DNA of 64,000 nt from Micromonospora sp. WMMD1102 (GCF_029626265.1 NZ_JARUBN010000001.1:2232001-2296000), one strand, 5' to 3'; positions 28,901 to 36,522 are shown, counted from the first letter of the stretch. Notes: generated from the letters alone by a model not told the origin. Numbers and translations are program-made.

Positions 28901-29022
28901 GGCGCTGCCGTCGGCACCGGCGCGGGCGCGGCCCGGCCCTGGCCGACGAATCCGGCGGTGGGCGGCAGCGCACCGGCGAGCAGCACGGCCAGGACAACGG
29001 GGAATCCGATCGAACGTCGCAA
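25990..29022 (-). CDS. Exported TolB/WD40-like beta-propeller protein with CARDB-type domains
   Basis: This is a 1010-residue protein. It begins with a signal peptide (RRSIGFPVVLAVLLAGALPP). Residues about 45-680 contain many PD40/TolB-type blades (repeats of WSPDGTRLAF and variants), giving one or two beta-propellers. Residues about 690-900 hold two CARDB/DUF11-like adhesion modules (LSVTGLDTPVGECVLATLSC; GYVGGTVTVRYTVRNAGGTT). The end is an IPT-like domain. It stands just upstream of the cap gene (19-base gap) and likely shares its transcript. An exported adhesion or sensor protein is unusual inside a CIS locus; its link to the particle is unknown. Confidence 0.85.
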   Translation of the reverse strand: MRRSIGFPVVLAVLLAGALPPTAGFVGQGRAAPAPVPTAAPGPAPNPEVSQRIAYAGTGHRSLGIVRGEGSEATAAPLFESGPDHFDDEISARGSAVTWVSRRDDRSAEVYLRRGTGPVLRVTRNSTDECRPVLSPDGTRIAYSSAAGREDGGQDIYVVGVDGGSPRRVTDGTGDNTWPTWSPDGGTLAFAGRRGTDDLSQIYRVPAGGGPVTRVTAEPTGAAEPAWDPNPTHRRIAYTLGPATSHPEVWLSAPDGTGRVPMLLPSWQARQPAWTADGATVAFVSRTLPDGETAGNVDRVYSVLVRDDPCQCVVVPRLAENRDVSHPTWYAAPGADTESLLVARASAPDRTTATLQDIRPDGVDPRDLRVPVLREDPGAVADSRLLWEPVDGDPWFERQAYSPDGQRIAVSRFETVDDVRTERIWIVDADGSRPRLLPIVGRGRGDRETDPAWSPDGTRLALVRNSPGDGSEAPRTPSRIEVVDADTGQRLLDLPVPDALAGLDDTQPAWSPDGTRLAFTRGTYRGEVSTHIWTADAADGLDQTDLTAAICGTGCPVVDDSAAFSPDGARLVFNREADGLVLVDLDGNRCRLLLPGGGSCALPVPDREDAPHQPRDVAWSPDGERLAFSARRAEDNNSPEALWSYDLDDGSIRPLTGHLPGRQKEPSWQRRFDVATAVSAPAPGTTVGGRTALRLAVTDQGPTAADDVRGSLDVPPGLSVTGLDTPVGECVLATLSCALGRLGVGRTVEIGVELVGTAPGDFELAWSVEADPIDTDPSDNRATTTVRVVPAPPGSPADPALTVSLDPQPGYVGGTVTVRYTVRNAGGTTATGLRVRPALPGGVPVGGVLAGCPADGCPVPDLAPGAAATVAGTLSPGAALRTTVRGTVSTTGGNADPDNDTANGPLRVLAPRIVAVPPIGPPGFVASIRGVDFPPGRPLRLSWDLGITAAAPPVRPAADGSFTAQLPVLPKDRLGGRQAVASGTGFRPVRTPFLVVLPAQQPPGLLHRRW

Positions 29023-29150
29023 GTGGACCTCAACGGGCGTGCGGCGGAATGGAGGTGGGCGGCGGGCCGGCCACCATCGTCCGACGGTTTCCGGCCGGCC
29101 GGTGCGGACCGGAAGGCACCGTCGGGGGCAACGGTGCCGGCCCGTTCAGG

Positions 29151-29222
29151 CAACCCGTGTGCGGCGGGGCCGCCCCGGTCGTCTTCCGACAACCCGCGTG
29201 CGGCGGGGCCGCCCCGGTCGTC
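29151..29222. repeat. 33-bp direct repeat abutting the LuxR-gene stop codon
   Basis: Copies lie at 29151-29183 and 29190-29222 (one mismatch, period 39). The second begins within the TGA of the LuxR-type gene. Each holds GGCGGGGCCGCC, able to form a short GC hairpin, so the pair could act as a weak terminator between this gene and the beta-propeller gene. Confidence 0.85.
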
Positions 29223-29844
29223 AGATCAGCCCGTTGCGCAGGGCGTAGGCGACGGCGTGCGCCCGGTTGCGCAGTTGCAGCCGAGTGGTGATGCCGTGCA
29301 GTACGTTCTTCACGGTCCGCTCCGAATAGGAGAGCTTGCTGGCGATCTCCCGGGTGTCGAACCCGTCCGCGACCAGCCGCAGCACGTCCACCTCGCGGGT
29401 GCTCAACCCGAGCAGGGTGAGGCCGCGCGGTTCGAGTATCTGCCGCTGGAGCCGGCCCACCTGGGCCATCAGCCGACCGAGCAGGTCGGCCGGGAGCGCA
29501 CCCTCGCCCCGGGCGACGGCCAGCACGATGTGGCTGAGCCGTTCCGCGCTCGCCTCGGCGCGGCGGACCACTCCCACCACGCCGTGTTCCACCGCGAGAG
29601 ACAACCCGGCGTCGTCGATCCTGGCCGGCACCAGCACCAGTTTGGCCCGGCCGGCCCGGTGCAGTCGGCGTAGCAGCCGGGCGGCCGGCTCGTCGAGGGC
29701 GTCGATGACCACGAGCGCGACGCTCTCGGTGGTCTCCTGGCCCGGTTCGACCACCCACAGGTCCGGCCGGGAACGGAGCTGGCTCTCCACCCCGAGCCGC
29801 GAGATCGGGTCCTCCGCGTGGACGCTTACCGTGACACGGTGCAC
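29221..29844 (-). CDS. LuxR-type transcriptional regulator with receiver-like N-terminus
   Basis: This is a 207-residue protein from GTG 29844 (GGGAGG 5 bases upstream); an in-frame GTG at 29961 would add 39 residues without a good ribosome-binding site. The C-terminus is a clear LuxR/NarL helix-turn-helix (LSTREVDVLRLVADGFDTRE, then YSERTVKNVLHGI). The N-terminal part has the alternating strands of a response-regulator receiver (VSVHAEDPISRLGVESQLRS, VALVVIDALDE) but no obvious phospho-acceptor Asp cluster, so it may be phosphorylation-independent. It heads the right CIS block. Confidence 0.87.
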   Translation of the reverse strand: MHRVTVSVHAEDPISRLGVESQLRSRPDLWVVEPGQETTESVALVVIDALDEPAARLLRRLHRAGRAKLVLVPARIDDAGLSLAVEHGVVGVVRRAEASAERLSHIVLAVARGEGALPADLLGRLMAQVGRLQRQILEPRGLTLLGLSTREVDVLRLVADGFDTREIASKLSYSERTVKNVLHGITTRLQLRNRAHAVAYALRNGLI

Positions 29845-29959
29845 TCCAGCCTCCCAGCACAACTCGACACCCCGCTCCGGGGCGTCCGGTCCGGACGGTG
29901 CCGCCGCGCCGATGCGTACGGCGATTACCGCAGAGGTTGCCGGACGGGACTTCGCGGGC

Positions 29960-29977
29960 ACCTAACGCGGACCTAAC
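29960..29977 (+). promoter_or_regulatory. Direct heptamer repeat with 11-bp period (SARP-type operator candidate)
   Basis: ACCTAAC occurs at 29960-29966 and again at 29971-29977, start-to-start distance 11 bases. SARP regulators bind direct heptamers spaced by one or two helical turns (11 or 22 bp). The site lies between the divergent LuxR-type gene and the transmembrane-protein gene, and the window encodes a SARP. Binding is inferred. Confidence 0.45.
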
Positions 29978-30038
29978 GGGCAGCGGTTCTGCCCGCGCCG
30001 GTACCCCGGCGGCCAGTCCCGGCAGGTCCCGCCACGCC

Positions 30039-30044
30039 TACGGT
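30039..30044 (+). promoter_or_regulatory. -10 box of a probable leaderless promoter
   Basis: TACGGT is followed by exactly six bases and then the ATG at 30051, with no ribosome-binding site in between. This is the usual actinobacterial leaderless arrangement (TAnnnT about 6-7 bases before the start). Confidence 0.55.
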
Positions 30045-30050
30045 CGGCAC

Positions 30051-31343
30051 ATGAGCATCTCGTTGGGCCTGGTCGAGACTCCGGCGGTGGTCGTGCCGGG
30101 CGAGAGCGTCGACATCCCGGTGACGGTCCGGAACTCGGGTGACGTCGTCGAGGGGTACGACCTCGACGTGGTCGGCATGCCGACCACCTGGGCCACGTTC
30201 GACCCACCGAGGGTCTCCCTCTATCCCGGCGCGAGTCAGACCGTAACGCTCACCGTCCGGCCGCCCCGCTCCTCCGACGTCCGCGCGGGAGAGCTGCCGT
30301 ACGGCGTCCGGGTGGTGCCGTCCGAGGCGCCGCAGACCGCCACGGTCGAGGAAGCCGTGCTGACCATCGCGCCGTTCTCCGAGGTGACCGGGGAACTACG
30401 GCCGCAGGTGCGCCGGGCGCGGCTCGGCGCTCGCTACCACGTCGTCGGAGTCAACGGCGGCAACGTCGGGGAGACGCTGACCGTCACGGCGGTCGACGGT
30501 GCCGAACAGCTCCGCTTCGCCCCCCGGCCGAGGCCGACGACCCTGGCGGCGGGCGAGCGGTACGCGGCCGTCCTCGGCGTACGGGCCCGGCGGCTGCTCT
30601 GGCGGGGCACGCCGAGGCACCTGCCGTTCCGCGCCGTGCTGGGCGATGCCACGGGCCGGGCCGTCACCCTGGACGGCACCCTGGTACAGCAGCCGGTGCT
30701 CTCCGCCTGGCTGCTCAAACTGCTGGCGCTGCTGCTGGCCCTGCTGCTGCTCCTGCTCGCCCTCTGGTTCGGGCTGCTGCGTCCGGCGGTGACGTCCGCG
30801 GCCCGGGAGGCCGTCGACGAGGGCGTGGCGCAGGTCGCGACCGAGGCGGAGGTGGCGGCGAGCGAGGCCGCCGGCGCGGCGGCGCGGGACGCCGTCGAAC
30901 AGGAGCGGGCCGCGGCCCCCGCCGCACCGACGCCGACACCGGCGACCGCCGGCAGCAGCGACGGTGCCGGCCGGGGCGGACAGTTCGCCACCGCGCTGGT
31001 GCTGCGGACCAACCCAGGGGGTTCGGCGTCGCGCAGTTACACCGTGCCCCGCGGCCGGGTACTCCTGATCACCGACTTCCTGGTCGACAACCCGCAGGGG
31101 GACACCGGGACCCTGACCGTCACCGCCGACGACGTCCGGGTGGTGACCTACGGGCTGGAGAACTTCCGTAACCAGGACTACCACTCGGTCACCCCGATCA
31201 GGGTGCCGGCCGGGGCCCGGGTGACCCTCACCGTCGTCTGCCGGCAACCGGGCACCCCGGTCGGCGCTCCGGCGCCGAGGACCTGCCAGGAAGGGCTCTA
31301 CCTGAACGGCACCCTCGCCCGGTTCGCCGGGACGGGCTCCTGA
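30051..31343 (+). CDS. Single-pass membrane protein with Ig-like N-terminal domains, CIS-adjacent
   Basis: The protein has 430 residues. Residues 1-210 are beta-rich repeats of the CARDB/NEW type (VPGESVDIPVTVRNSGDVVE, SLYPGASQTVTLTVRPP). A membrane helix of almost pure Leu/Ala follows (about 217-243), then an Ala/Glu coiled-coil-like segment, a Pro/Thr linker and a beta-rich C-terminal domain (about 310-430: SYTVPRGRVLLITDFLVDNP). There is no signal peptide before the first domain, so topology is uncertain. It is divergent from the LuxR-type gene that heads the right CIS block. Comparable membrane proteins near actinobacterial CIS loci are, as I recall, labelled 'hydrolytic protein'; I see no catalytic motif. 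Confidence 0.75.
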   Translation: MSISLGLVETPAVVVPGESVDIPVTVRNSGDVVEGYDLDVVGMPTTWATFDPPRVSLYPGASQTVTLTVRPPRSSDVRAGELPYGVRVVPSEAPQTATVEEAVLTIAPFSEVTGELRPQVRRARLGARYHVVGVNGGNVGETLTVTAVDGAEQLRFAPRPRPTTLAAGERYAAVLGVRARRLLWRGTPRHLPFRAVLGDATGRAVTLDGTLVQQPVLSAWLLKLLALLLALLLLLLALWFGLLRPAVTSAAREAVDEGVAQVATEAEVAASEAAGAAARDAVEQERAAAPAAPTPTPATAGSSDGAGRGGQFATALVLRTNPGGSASRSYTVPRGRVLLITDFLVDNPQGDTGTLTVTADDVRVVTYGLENFRNQDYHSVTPIRVPAGARVTLTVVCRQPGTPVGAPAPRTCQEGLYLNGTLARFAGTGS

Positions 31344-31472
31344 CGAGGCGTACCGGGGGAGCGGGGGAGCCGCCGTTGCCGTGTTTCCGAGCCTGCCCGG
31401 TGTACCGTCCGAACTGGCAGCCCGGGGTAGGGCCTGGGTCGCCACACCCCCAGCCTTACCTGGGAGATGGCT

Positions 31473-32591
31473 ATGCGATCCGTCACGGTAGACCCGAGGT
31501 TCGGTCCCGAGCTACGCCGCCTGCGTGAACAGAGCGGCCTGACGCTTCGTCAACTCGCCGAGGTCACCCGCTACTCACACACCTACCTCTGGGAGTTGGA
31601 GACCGGCCGCAAGCGGCCCGGAGGCGTCGACGTCGCCGAGCGCCTGGACGTCGCCCTCCACTCCGGCGACACCCTGACGACGCTCGTCAACGACACCGTG
31701 CTCGACCCTGACACCGCCGGCCGCATCGACTGGGTCGCGGCCCGACCGGGCAGCGTGGACGGGTCCGCTGTCGACGCGCTGCGAACCATCCCCGGCCAAC
31801 AACGCCGACTCGACGACGCGATCGGATCCGCACCGCTGATCGGCCCGACCATGAGTCACCTGGACATCGTCCGCCGGGCTCTCGACGCGACCCGACCGCC
31901 GCTGCGCACCCGGGTGCTCGACCTCGCCGCCCAGTGGGCGCAGTTCGCCGCTTGGCTGCACATGGCGTCCGGGCAGCTCGACCCGGCAGGCGTGCTGCTG
32001 GACCAGGCGTGCGGGTGGGCTGCCGAGACCGGCGACTACGAGATGCTGACGACAGTCCTCAGCTACAAGGGGCACCGGGCCTGGCTGGCCGGGGACGTCG
32101 GCGCGCTGATCGGCCTGACCGAGGCGTCGCTACGGGACACACGCGCGTACATCGGGCAGCGGGCGTACGACCACTACCAACTTGCCCGTGGGTACGCGCT
32201 GGCGGGCGACGACCGGGCCACCGATGAGGCGTTGCGGGCCGGTGCCGACCTGGCCGCCGAGGCGGTCGAGCACAACGGCCCGACGCCAGCGTGGCACTAC
32301 TACCGGACGCCGGCCTTCTTCCGGCTTGAGCAGGGGCTTGCGCTTCAGGTCGGCGGCCGCCACGCCGAGGCCATCGAGGCGTTGACATCCGGCCTGGACA
32401 CCCTGGAAGCGGGTGCCCGGCGAGCGGAGTGGGTGGGTGACTACCTCGTACACCTCGGTCTGGCCCACGCTGCCGCCGGGGAGCGCGACAAGGCAGGCGC
32501 CGCGGTGATGGATGCCGCGTCGATCGCAGAGGTCACGCAGTCGGCACGGTTGGCCCATCGAGCGGCCGAACTGGAACGCCGCGGTCTGTAA
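31473..32591 (+). CDS. XRE-family regulator with TPR-like C-terminus
   Basis: The protein has 372 residues. Residues about 5-55 form an XRE/HTH_3 domain (LRRLREQSGLTLRQLAEVTR, then YLWELETGRKRPG). The rest is helical with TPR-like character (AGVLLDQACGWAAETGDYEM, then TEASLRDTRAYIGQRAY). Proteins of this type are abundant in Micromonosporaceae and Streptomyces, often next to very small genes, as here. ATG 31473 is preferred over ATG 31467 because GGGAG lies 6 bases before it. Confidence 0.85.
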   Translation: MRSVTVDPRFGPELRRLREQSGLTLRQLAEVTRYSHTYLWELETGRKRPGGVDVAERLDVALHSGDTLTTLVNDTVLDPDTAGRIDWVAARPGSVDGSAVDALRTIPGQQRRLDDAIGSAPLIGPTMSHLDIVRRALDATRPPLRTRVLDLAAQWAQFAAWLHMASGQLDPAGVLLDQACGWAAETGDYEMLTTVLSYKGHRAWLAGDVGALIGLTEASLRDTRAYIGQRAYDHYQLARGYALAGDDRATDEALRAGADLAAEAVEHNGPTPAWHYYRTPAFFRLEQGLALQVGGRHAEAIEALTSGLDTLEAGARRAEWVGDYLVHLGLAHAAAGERDKAGAAVMDAASIAEVTQSARLAHRAAELERRGL

Positions 32592-32723
32592 GCCTGTCAG
32601 CTCCGTCAGCAAACGCGGCTGCTGACTGCCGCTGTCTATCGCCCGCGTAGTCGTCGGGGTCACCCTACGTGTGGAACCGTGACCTGCGTTCCGGAGCGTT
32701 GTGGCGTACCCGGAGGTGACACC

Positions 32724-32837
32724 GTGATCATGTGGCGTACCCGTGGCTGGATCTGGAGCCGGATAAACCAGGTCAAGGACTACCGATGGGATCCCGCCCT
32801 GCACCGGTGGGTGCGGGTGGCAGGACCGGACCGGTGA
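32724..32837 (+). CDS. Small protein of unknown function (37 aa)
   Basis: GTG 32724 has GGAGG 8 bases upstream. The short product (IMWRTRGWIWSRINQVKDYR, ending RVAGPDR) is rich in Trp and basic residues. Its stop overlaps the next start by four bases (GTGA), which supports real translation. It resembles the tiny genes that follow XRE/TPR regulators in this family. Function unknown. Confidence 0.6.
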   Translation: MIMWRTRGWIWSRINQVKDYRWDPALHRWVRVAGPDR

Positions 32838-33085
32838 TCGGGCACGTGTGGCGCTGGCTGACGGTGGAGTGGCCGGTCCCGGTCGAGTGCGTGTTCGCCC
32901 GCTTGGTTCTCGGTACGCACGCACTGAGGGAATGTGCCCGGTGCGGGCCGGACGGGTGTCCGCTCTGGGCCTGGGCCAGTGAGGTACACCGCCGGGAGCA
33001 CGCCGTGCGGGTGCTGCTCGGCGGGACGCTGCCGGCGGCGGTCACCGCCGGGGACGTACGCGCGGCGCTGGAGCGGGTCCGATGA
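32834..33085 (+). CDS. Small Cys-containing protein of unknown function (83 aa)
   Basis: It starts at GTG 32834, overlapping the previous stop, and ends in an ATGA overlap with the next frame. A CARCGPDGCPLW motif could bind metal. The remainder is helical (ASEVHRREHAVRVLLGG, VTAGDVRAALERV). Part of a four-gene chain with the XRE regulator, judged by overlaps. No function recognised. Confidence 0.65.
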   Translation: MIGHVWRWLTVEWPVPVECVFARLVLGTHALRECARCGPDGCPLWAWASEVHRREHAVRVLLGGTLPAAVTAGDVRAALERVR

Positions 33086-33484
33086 GCATGGTCCCGGAGT
33101 CCGCGCCCGGCCTGGCCGTCGACTGGGCCTGGACCACGATCACCGCGCACGCTGAGGGTCGGGACTGCAACGGCTGCCGGGGCTCGTGGTGCCCGACCGC
33201 CGCTCTGGGTCGTCATCACCGACCGGCTGGTCGGCCCGGACCCGGAGCGGCGCCGGCTCGTCACCGTGTTGGCCCGGCAGGTGATGACGGCGCACTGGCC
33301 GCGCACGGGAGACGGCTGCCGGCCGTGCGGCCTGCCGGACTGCGGGCGGGGTGAACTCGCAGGGACGTGGTTGGCGGTGGTCGGGGAGCCGGCGGTGCCG
33401 GACAGCGTGCTGATCCTGCGCCCGTCGGCAACACCGTCGGTCGAGGAGGTGCGGCGGATCACCGGCATGGACGGCCACGCCTAA
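33082..33484 (+). pseudogene. Frameshifted small Cys-rich gene
   Basis: The frame starting at ATG 33082 (SMVPESAPGLAVDWAWTTIT, then CNGCRGSWCPTA) loses sense at about 33200. The +1 frame then continues with LWVVITDRLVGPDPERRRLV and QVMTAHWPRTGDGCRPCGLP to a stop at 33482-33484. Removing one base near 33201-33203 would join them into about 133 residues with two similar Cys clusters. Either the gene is broken or the read has one extra base. Confidence 0.65.
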
Positions 33485-33485
33485 T

Positions 33486-33513
33486 CCCTCCGATCCGATC
33501 TGATCACGGAGGG
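33486..33513. terminator. Possible hairpin terminator
   Basis: CCCTCCG (33486-33492) pairs with CGGAGGG (33507-33513) around a 14-base loop, immediately after the small-gene chain. No U-tract follows, as is common in actinobacteria. Confidence 0.4.
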
Positions 33514-33689
33514 TGGCTTCCTTGGTCGTGATGGGACAGGCATTGACCCTCCCGGCACCGTACCCCCGTACTCGAACAGGTTGTGCCACCCTTGCCCTCG
33601 GAATCTGTCGGACTCTTCGCGGATCCCGTCGGTCGTCCGGATCGACTCCTTCCGACGGCTGCAGCTGCCCACAGACCTGGGGTGGAAAC

Positions 33690-34487
33690 ATGACCGTTCC
33701 TCCGATCTCCGGCACGACCCGGCTGTACGCGGTGCTGGGCGACCCCGTCACCCAGGTCAAGGCACCCGGTCTGGTGAATCCGCTCTTCGCCGCGGAGGAA
33801 GTCGACGCGGTGCTGGTGCCGGTGCACGTCCGGCCCGACCGGCTCGGCGAGGTCATCGCCGGCCTGACGGTGATGGCCAACGTGGACGGTCTACTGGTGA
33901 CCGTGCCGCACAAAATCGCGGTGTGCCGGTACGCCGATCGGCTGGCCCCCGCCGCGGTCGTCGCCGGGAGCGCCAACGCACTGCGGCGGGAGCCCGACGG
34001 TGGTTGGCTGGCGGACAACGTCGACGGCGTCCGATTCGTCCGTGGGCTGCGGGCGGCGGGGCACGATCCGGCCGGCCGGCGGGTCGCGCTGGTCGGGGCC
34101 GGTGGTGCCGGCGGCGCGATCGCGGCGGCCCTGGTCGATGCGGGTGTGGCTCGACTGCGCATCTCGGATACCGACCGGGTCCGGCGCGACGAACTGGTGT
34201 CGAGGACGAACAGCCGCCGCCCGGGATCGGCGGTCGGCGTGGACGAGCCGCCCGGCGGGGACGTGGACCTCGCCGTGAACGCGACGCCACTCGGGCTGCG
34301 TGACGACGACCCACTGCCGTTCAGCCCGGAATCATTGCCGCGAGACTGCGTCGTCGCCGACATCATCATGGCCCCCGAGCGGACGCGCCTGCTGCGCGAG
34401 GCCGAGGGCGCCGGCCGGCATGTCCACCCGGGCATCCACATGCTCCGCTTCCAGCTCGACTCGTACCGGGCGTTCTTCGGTTTCTGA
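33690..34487 (+). CDS. Shikimate/quinate dehydrogenase-like oxidoreductase
   Basis: This is a 265-residue protein. The N-terminal substrate domain keeps VTVPHK with the catalytic Lys75 and NVDG with Asp112. The Rossmann domain begins GAGGAGGA (about 137-144). The usual shikimate-binding S-x-S near the N-terminus (HSRSP in AroE) is replaced by TQVKAP, so the substrate may not be shikimate itself; AroE-like paralogues act on quinate or amino-shikimate compounds. ATG 33690 has GGTGGAAA upstream. It is a stand-alone gene, consistent with a specialised rather than core role. Confidence 0.82.
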   Translation: MTVPPISGTTRLYAVLGDPVTQVKAPGLVNPLFAAEEVDAVLVPVHVRPDRLGEVIAGLTVMANVDGLLVTVPHKIAVCRYADRLAPAAVVAGSANALRREPDGGWLADNVDGVRFVRGLRAAGHDPAGRRVALVGAGGAGGAIAAALVDAGVARLRISDTDRVRRDELVSRTNSRRPGSAVGVDEPPGGDVDLAVNATPLGLRDDDPLPFSPESLPRDCVVADIIMAPERTRLLREAEGAGRHVHPGIHMLRFQLDSYRAFFGF

Positions 34488-34832
34488 CGCCTGCTGGACA
34501 CCGCACCGGCACCTCCGGCCGGGCTCGGCCGGCGGGCACCGGGAGCCCCGCGACGAGCGGCACGCACGCAGCGCCAGATCGCCCGTGCCTTCGGGATCAG
34601 CCACCACACCGTCGACGGCTACCTACGACGGATCCGGGCGAAGCTCGGGCTGGGCAACAAGGCCGAGCTGACCAGGGCCGCCGTGCTCGGCCACCTCACT
34701 CCAACGCAGCCCACCCCGGTTCGACCGGCCCGACTCGTCCCCGGCACGGTCGGCGGTGCCCGAACCGCGTGTTCGCTGCCGGAGAGGGCCGGTCCGCCGA
34801 GGGCCAGCCCTTCGGCTCTGGTCCTGACCTGA
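34488..34832 (+). pseudogene. LuxR helix-turn-helix remnant without a start codon
   Basis: Directly after the dehydrogenase stop, and in the same frame, the sequence encodes a recognisable LuxR DNA-binding helix-turn-helix (RQIARAFGISHHTVDGYLRR, then IRAKLGLGNKAELTRAAVLG) followed by unrelated low-complexity sequence to a TGA at 34830. No ATG or GTG precedes the helix-turn-helix in frame. I read it as the 3' relic of a regulator gene; stop-codon readthrough is a remote alternative. Confidence 0.6.
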
Positions 34833-34847
34833 AGGGGCCGGCGTCGG

Positions 34848-35564
34848 ATGTGCATGACCTACGATGTCCGTCGTGCGCTCGGGCGTGCCGACGCGTCCCG
34901 GGCACGACGGCGGCGTCGGCGGGTGAGCGGAGAGGCTGGGGCCGTGCAGGAGGGTCCGATCGACTACGACGGGCGGTTCGCGTCCGCCGAGGGTGCCGAC
35001 GGTGGACCGTCCTCGATCGAACGTACCTGGCTGTCGTTGCCGACCGGTCGGATAGTCGCTACGGATCCGCTCGGCGGGAACCACGACGACCCTCCAGCCC
35101 CCTTCGTCCAGGTCGTGCCACCCGGCCGCTACCGGGTGGACCTCCTGGTGACCGACCGACGCGTCGCCGCGGCCCGACTTGTCGTCCGGGACGAGCCGGC
35201 GGCAAGCTGGGAGAGCGCGTCGCCGGAAGGCATCTCCGACGGCAGCGATGCCGAGGTCACTGGCTACGACGTCAATGCCGGCACCGGGTGTTTCACCGAC
35301 GAACAGACGTTCCGGCAGCTCTCGGCGGAGCCCGGGTCCGACTGGCAGCTCACGCTCCTGGAGGATCTGGCCTGGCTGCCCGACGGACCGACCGGCATAC
35401 CCCGCCGCGAGGTCGACGGTTGCTCCGGCGCCGAGGGGGACGAGAACGTCCTGGTCGCGTTTCCCTCGGGTGAGGGCGACGGGACGTACCGCACCTGGGT
35501 CGGCCGCACGGAGCACGGTGAGGTCACCTGCTTCGTCACCGACTTCCTGCTGGAGGACGAATAG
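34848..35564 (+). CDS. DUF4241 family protein
   Basis: The protein has about 238 residues. It has the DUF4241 pattern: LSLPTGRIVATDPL near the start, PPGRYRVDLLVTD, then GYDVNAGTGCFTDEQTF and GDGTYRTWVGRTEHGEVTCF near the end. The family is widespread in actinobacteria and some members sit in polymorphic-toxin immunity settings; nothing here proves that. The start is uncertain: ATG 34848 is used, but GTG 34923 would drop an Arg-rich N-terminus that may not be translated. Confidence 0.75.
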   Translation: MCMTYDVRRALGRADASRARRRRRRVSGEAGAVQEGPIDYDGRFASAEGADGGPSSIERTWLSLPTGRIVATDPLGGNHDDPPAPFVQVVPPGRYRVDLLVTDRRVAAARLVVRDEPAASWESASPEGISDGSDAEVTGYDVNAGTGCFTDEQTFRQLSAEPGSDWQLTLLEDLAWLPDGPTGIPRREVDGCSGAEGDENVLVAFPSGEGDGTYRTWVGRTEHGEVTCFVTDFLLEDE

Positions 35565-35684
35565 CTGCCTCGCCGGCATTCGGTCAGCCCCGTGGTCTGC
35601 CCTGACCGGACAGACCGCCGAGCGTTTCAGGGTTCGTGGCAGCGGCGCAGACCGTGGCGTGCGGAAGTACGGACGCGCTGCCAC

Positions 35685-36346
35685 TCAGCCGAGGAACGTA
35701 ACAGTCTCCGACAGCGGGGCGCGGTGGGGGCGCGGATGCACCACCGCCGGGTCGGCGAAGCCGATCGACATGCCGCAGAACAACATTCGGTCGGGAGGCG
35801 GCGCGATCACATCGCCGACACTGCGGTGGTACTCGGCCCAAGCCTCCTGGGTACAACTGTGCAGCCCCTCGGCCCGCAGCAGTAGCATCACGGTCTGTAG
35901 GTACATGCCCGCGTCGGACCACCGCGGTGCCGGCATGTCCCGGTCCAGATAGCAGAACAGTGCCGTGCCGGCTCCGAAGCAGTTCCAGTTCTCGGCTCGA
36001 ACCGGGCCCGAGTGGCGACATCGTCGCGCGCGATGCCGAGCGAGCCGTAGCGGGCTTCGCCCAGCGCCGCCAATCGTTCGAGGTAGGGCGAGCGCAACTC
36101 GGGCGGGTAGATCGCGAACTCGCGATCGTCGCCGCGATCACCGGCAGCCACCCGCTCGGCCACCCGCCTCTTCAGCTCTGTCAACGGCTCGCCAGACACC
36201 ATGTAGACATGCCATGGCTGCAGGTTGCTGCCCGACGGAGCGTTGGCCGCCGCTGCCAGGACGCGTTGCAGGTGTTCCCGCGCCACGGGCCGATCGGTGA
36301 ACCTGCGGATCGACTGCCTCGTCCGTACCGCATCGTAGACGTCCAT
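35685..36346 (-). pseudogene. Nitroreductase-family gene with a frameshift
   Basis: From ATG 36346 the frame encodes a nitroreductase N-terminus (DVYDAVRTRQSIRRFTDRPV, then ANAPSGSNLQPWHVYMVSGE) as far as about 36000. There it goes out of frame, and the -1/+2 frame continues with NWNCFGAGTALFCYLDRDMP, MYLQTVMLLLRAEGLHSCTQ and GMSIGFADPAVVHP to the stop at 35685. Together they make a full-length FMN-dependent nitroreductase of about 220 residues. One indel near 35998-36003 disrupts it, or the read contains an error there. Confidence 0.75.
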
Positions 36347-36494
36347 CGCGTGAGCATACGAAGCGTCGAACACGTCGTACCCGGGGCCGAAGTTGCCGGA
36401 GAGCGGGCCCGTCGTGAGGCTCGACGCGGCTCGCGCCTGGCTCCGGAACCGCGAGGTCCATCCGGTGTGCACAATGTTGTCGCGCTCATCCGAC

Positions 36495-36522
36495 GCGGCC
36501 CCTCCGTCGCGGGAGGGGCCGC
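36495..36522 (-). terminator. Strong GC hairpin downstream of the xylanase gene
   Basis: An 11-bp perfect stem, GCGGCCCCTCC (36495-36505) with GGAGGGGCCGC (36512-36522), and a 6-base loop lie 40 bases past the stop of the GH30 gene. It should terminate that transcript. Confidence 0.75.
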
